In this document: one piece after another, positions 4,947 to 5,253 of the stretch | Numbering within the stretch: the stretch's first letter is position 1 | Layout: every line of letters begins with the position of its first letter | NCBI GenBank assembly: GCA_041687495.1 | Contig: JAWLBR010000136.1 | Coordinates: 1-5,253 of the forward strand | Direction of reading: 5' to 3' | Source: JAWLBR01 sp041687495 | Lineage (GTDB): Bacteria; Bacillota; Limnochordia; DTU087; JAAYGB01 | Length of the DNA stretch: 5,253 nucleotides | Program-made: the position numbers and the translations under genes | Notes under the pieces: model-generated | What the model was told of the DNA's origin: nothing | The model's database searches: none | The model's input: the letters and a program-made list of their open reading frames with translations, nothing else

Positions 4947-5253
4947 TTAGAACTGACTGGAAATCTTGTTCTTGATCCGGCACAGTGCATTATCGATAGA
5001 TTTGGTATGAGTCTTCAACTCCTCTGCCATCTCACGATAAGAAAGCCCATTTATGTACAAGCGAAATACCTTATACTCAAACTCACTAAGCGCCTCTCTG
5101 ATATGCTGTTTAGTATAAGTGATCTTCTCTCGATCGATTACCAGTGATTCCGGGTCGTCCATCTTGTTACTACTAATAACTTCTATCAGTGTCCGATCGC
5201 CTTCGTTATCGTAGATGGGCTTGTGAAGACTCATACCAAATCTATCGATAATG
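4947..5253 (-). CDS. sigH: RNA polymerase sigma factor SigH, C-terminal part (cut by window edge)
   Basis: SigH (sigma-30, Spo0H) directs RNA polymerase to early-sporulation and transition-state promoters in Bacillota. The visible C-terminal 102 residues cover the end of the linker and region 4. The motif SLHKPIYDNEGDRTLIEV matches the SigH linker signature. The region 4.2 helix-turn-helix that reads the -35 element is LSYREMAEELKTHTKSIDNA, followed by LCRIKNK; the HxKSIDNALxRIK pattern is characteristic of SigH. The frame stays open past the Met at 5234 (IIDRFG precedes it) to the window edge, so 5234 is not the start; regions 2 and 3 lie outside. In many Bacillota sigH is followed by rpmG-secE-nusG. 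Here a terminator and unrelated membrane-protein genes follow, so a relocated gene or a SigH paralogue is possible. Confidence 0.88.
   Translation of the reverse strand, partial: IIDRFGMSLHKPIYDNEGDRTLIEVISSNKMDDPESLVIDREKITYTKQHIREALSEFEYKVFRLYINGLSYREMAEELKTHTKSIDNALCRIKNKISSQF

Overview
This looks like ordinary chromosome from an endospore-forming or related Bacillota (Firmicutes) lineage. The evidence is a SigH-type sporulation/transition sigma factor, a YpmA/DUF4264 protein and a secreted 3D-domain protein, together with strong GGAGG-type ribosome binding sites and frequent GTG/TTG starts. Standard bacterial code applies: TGA ends at least three of the genes and TGG encodes Trp. I see no tRNA, rRNA, CRISPR array, transposase, phage or plasmid gene. 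The species cannot be fixed from the sequence.

Left part (1-935): the beginning of an unrecognised minus-strand gene (1-163, running off the window) diverges across a 257-bp intergenic region from a plus-strand gene at 421-888. The plus-strand gene encodes a secreted 3D-domain protein, probably a cell-wall enzyme. It has a very good ribosome binding site and signal peptide, but an in-frame TGA at 481-483 cuts the signal peptide from the domain. This is the most unusual feature of the window. A GC-rich hairpin (908-930) separates it from the convergent minus-strand genes.

Middle and right part (937-5253): everything is on the minus strand, so transcription runs from high to low coordinates. 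In that order the genes are: the C-terminal part of sigH (4947-5253, cut by the window edge) with a clear intrinsic terminator at 4886-4914; a small membrane protein with two tandem zinc ribbons (4446-4805); a DUF554 membrane protein (3719-4414); an MgtC/SapB membrane protein with a C-terminal ACT-like domain (2982-3632); the nucleotidase SurE (2181-2951); a 64-residue two-helix membrane protein (1861-2055); an exported TPR protein (1187-1822); and a YpmA/DUF4264 protein (937-1131). Spacing suggests three co-transcribed groups: zinc ribbon plus DUF554, mgtC plus surE, and the membrane protein, TPR protein and ypmA-like gene. The 86-bp and 125-bp gaps between groups show no convincing terminator, so read-through is possible.

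Several starts were moved inward from the longest open frame because a strong Shine-Dalgarno sequence and the family's usual N terminus agree on an internal start. No multi-gene defence, biosynthetic or mobile system is evident. The genes form a housekeeping, membrane and envelope neighbourhood in which several members have no known function.
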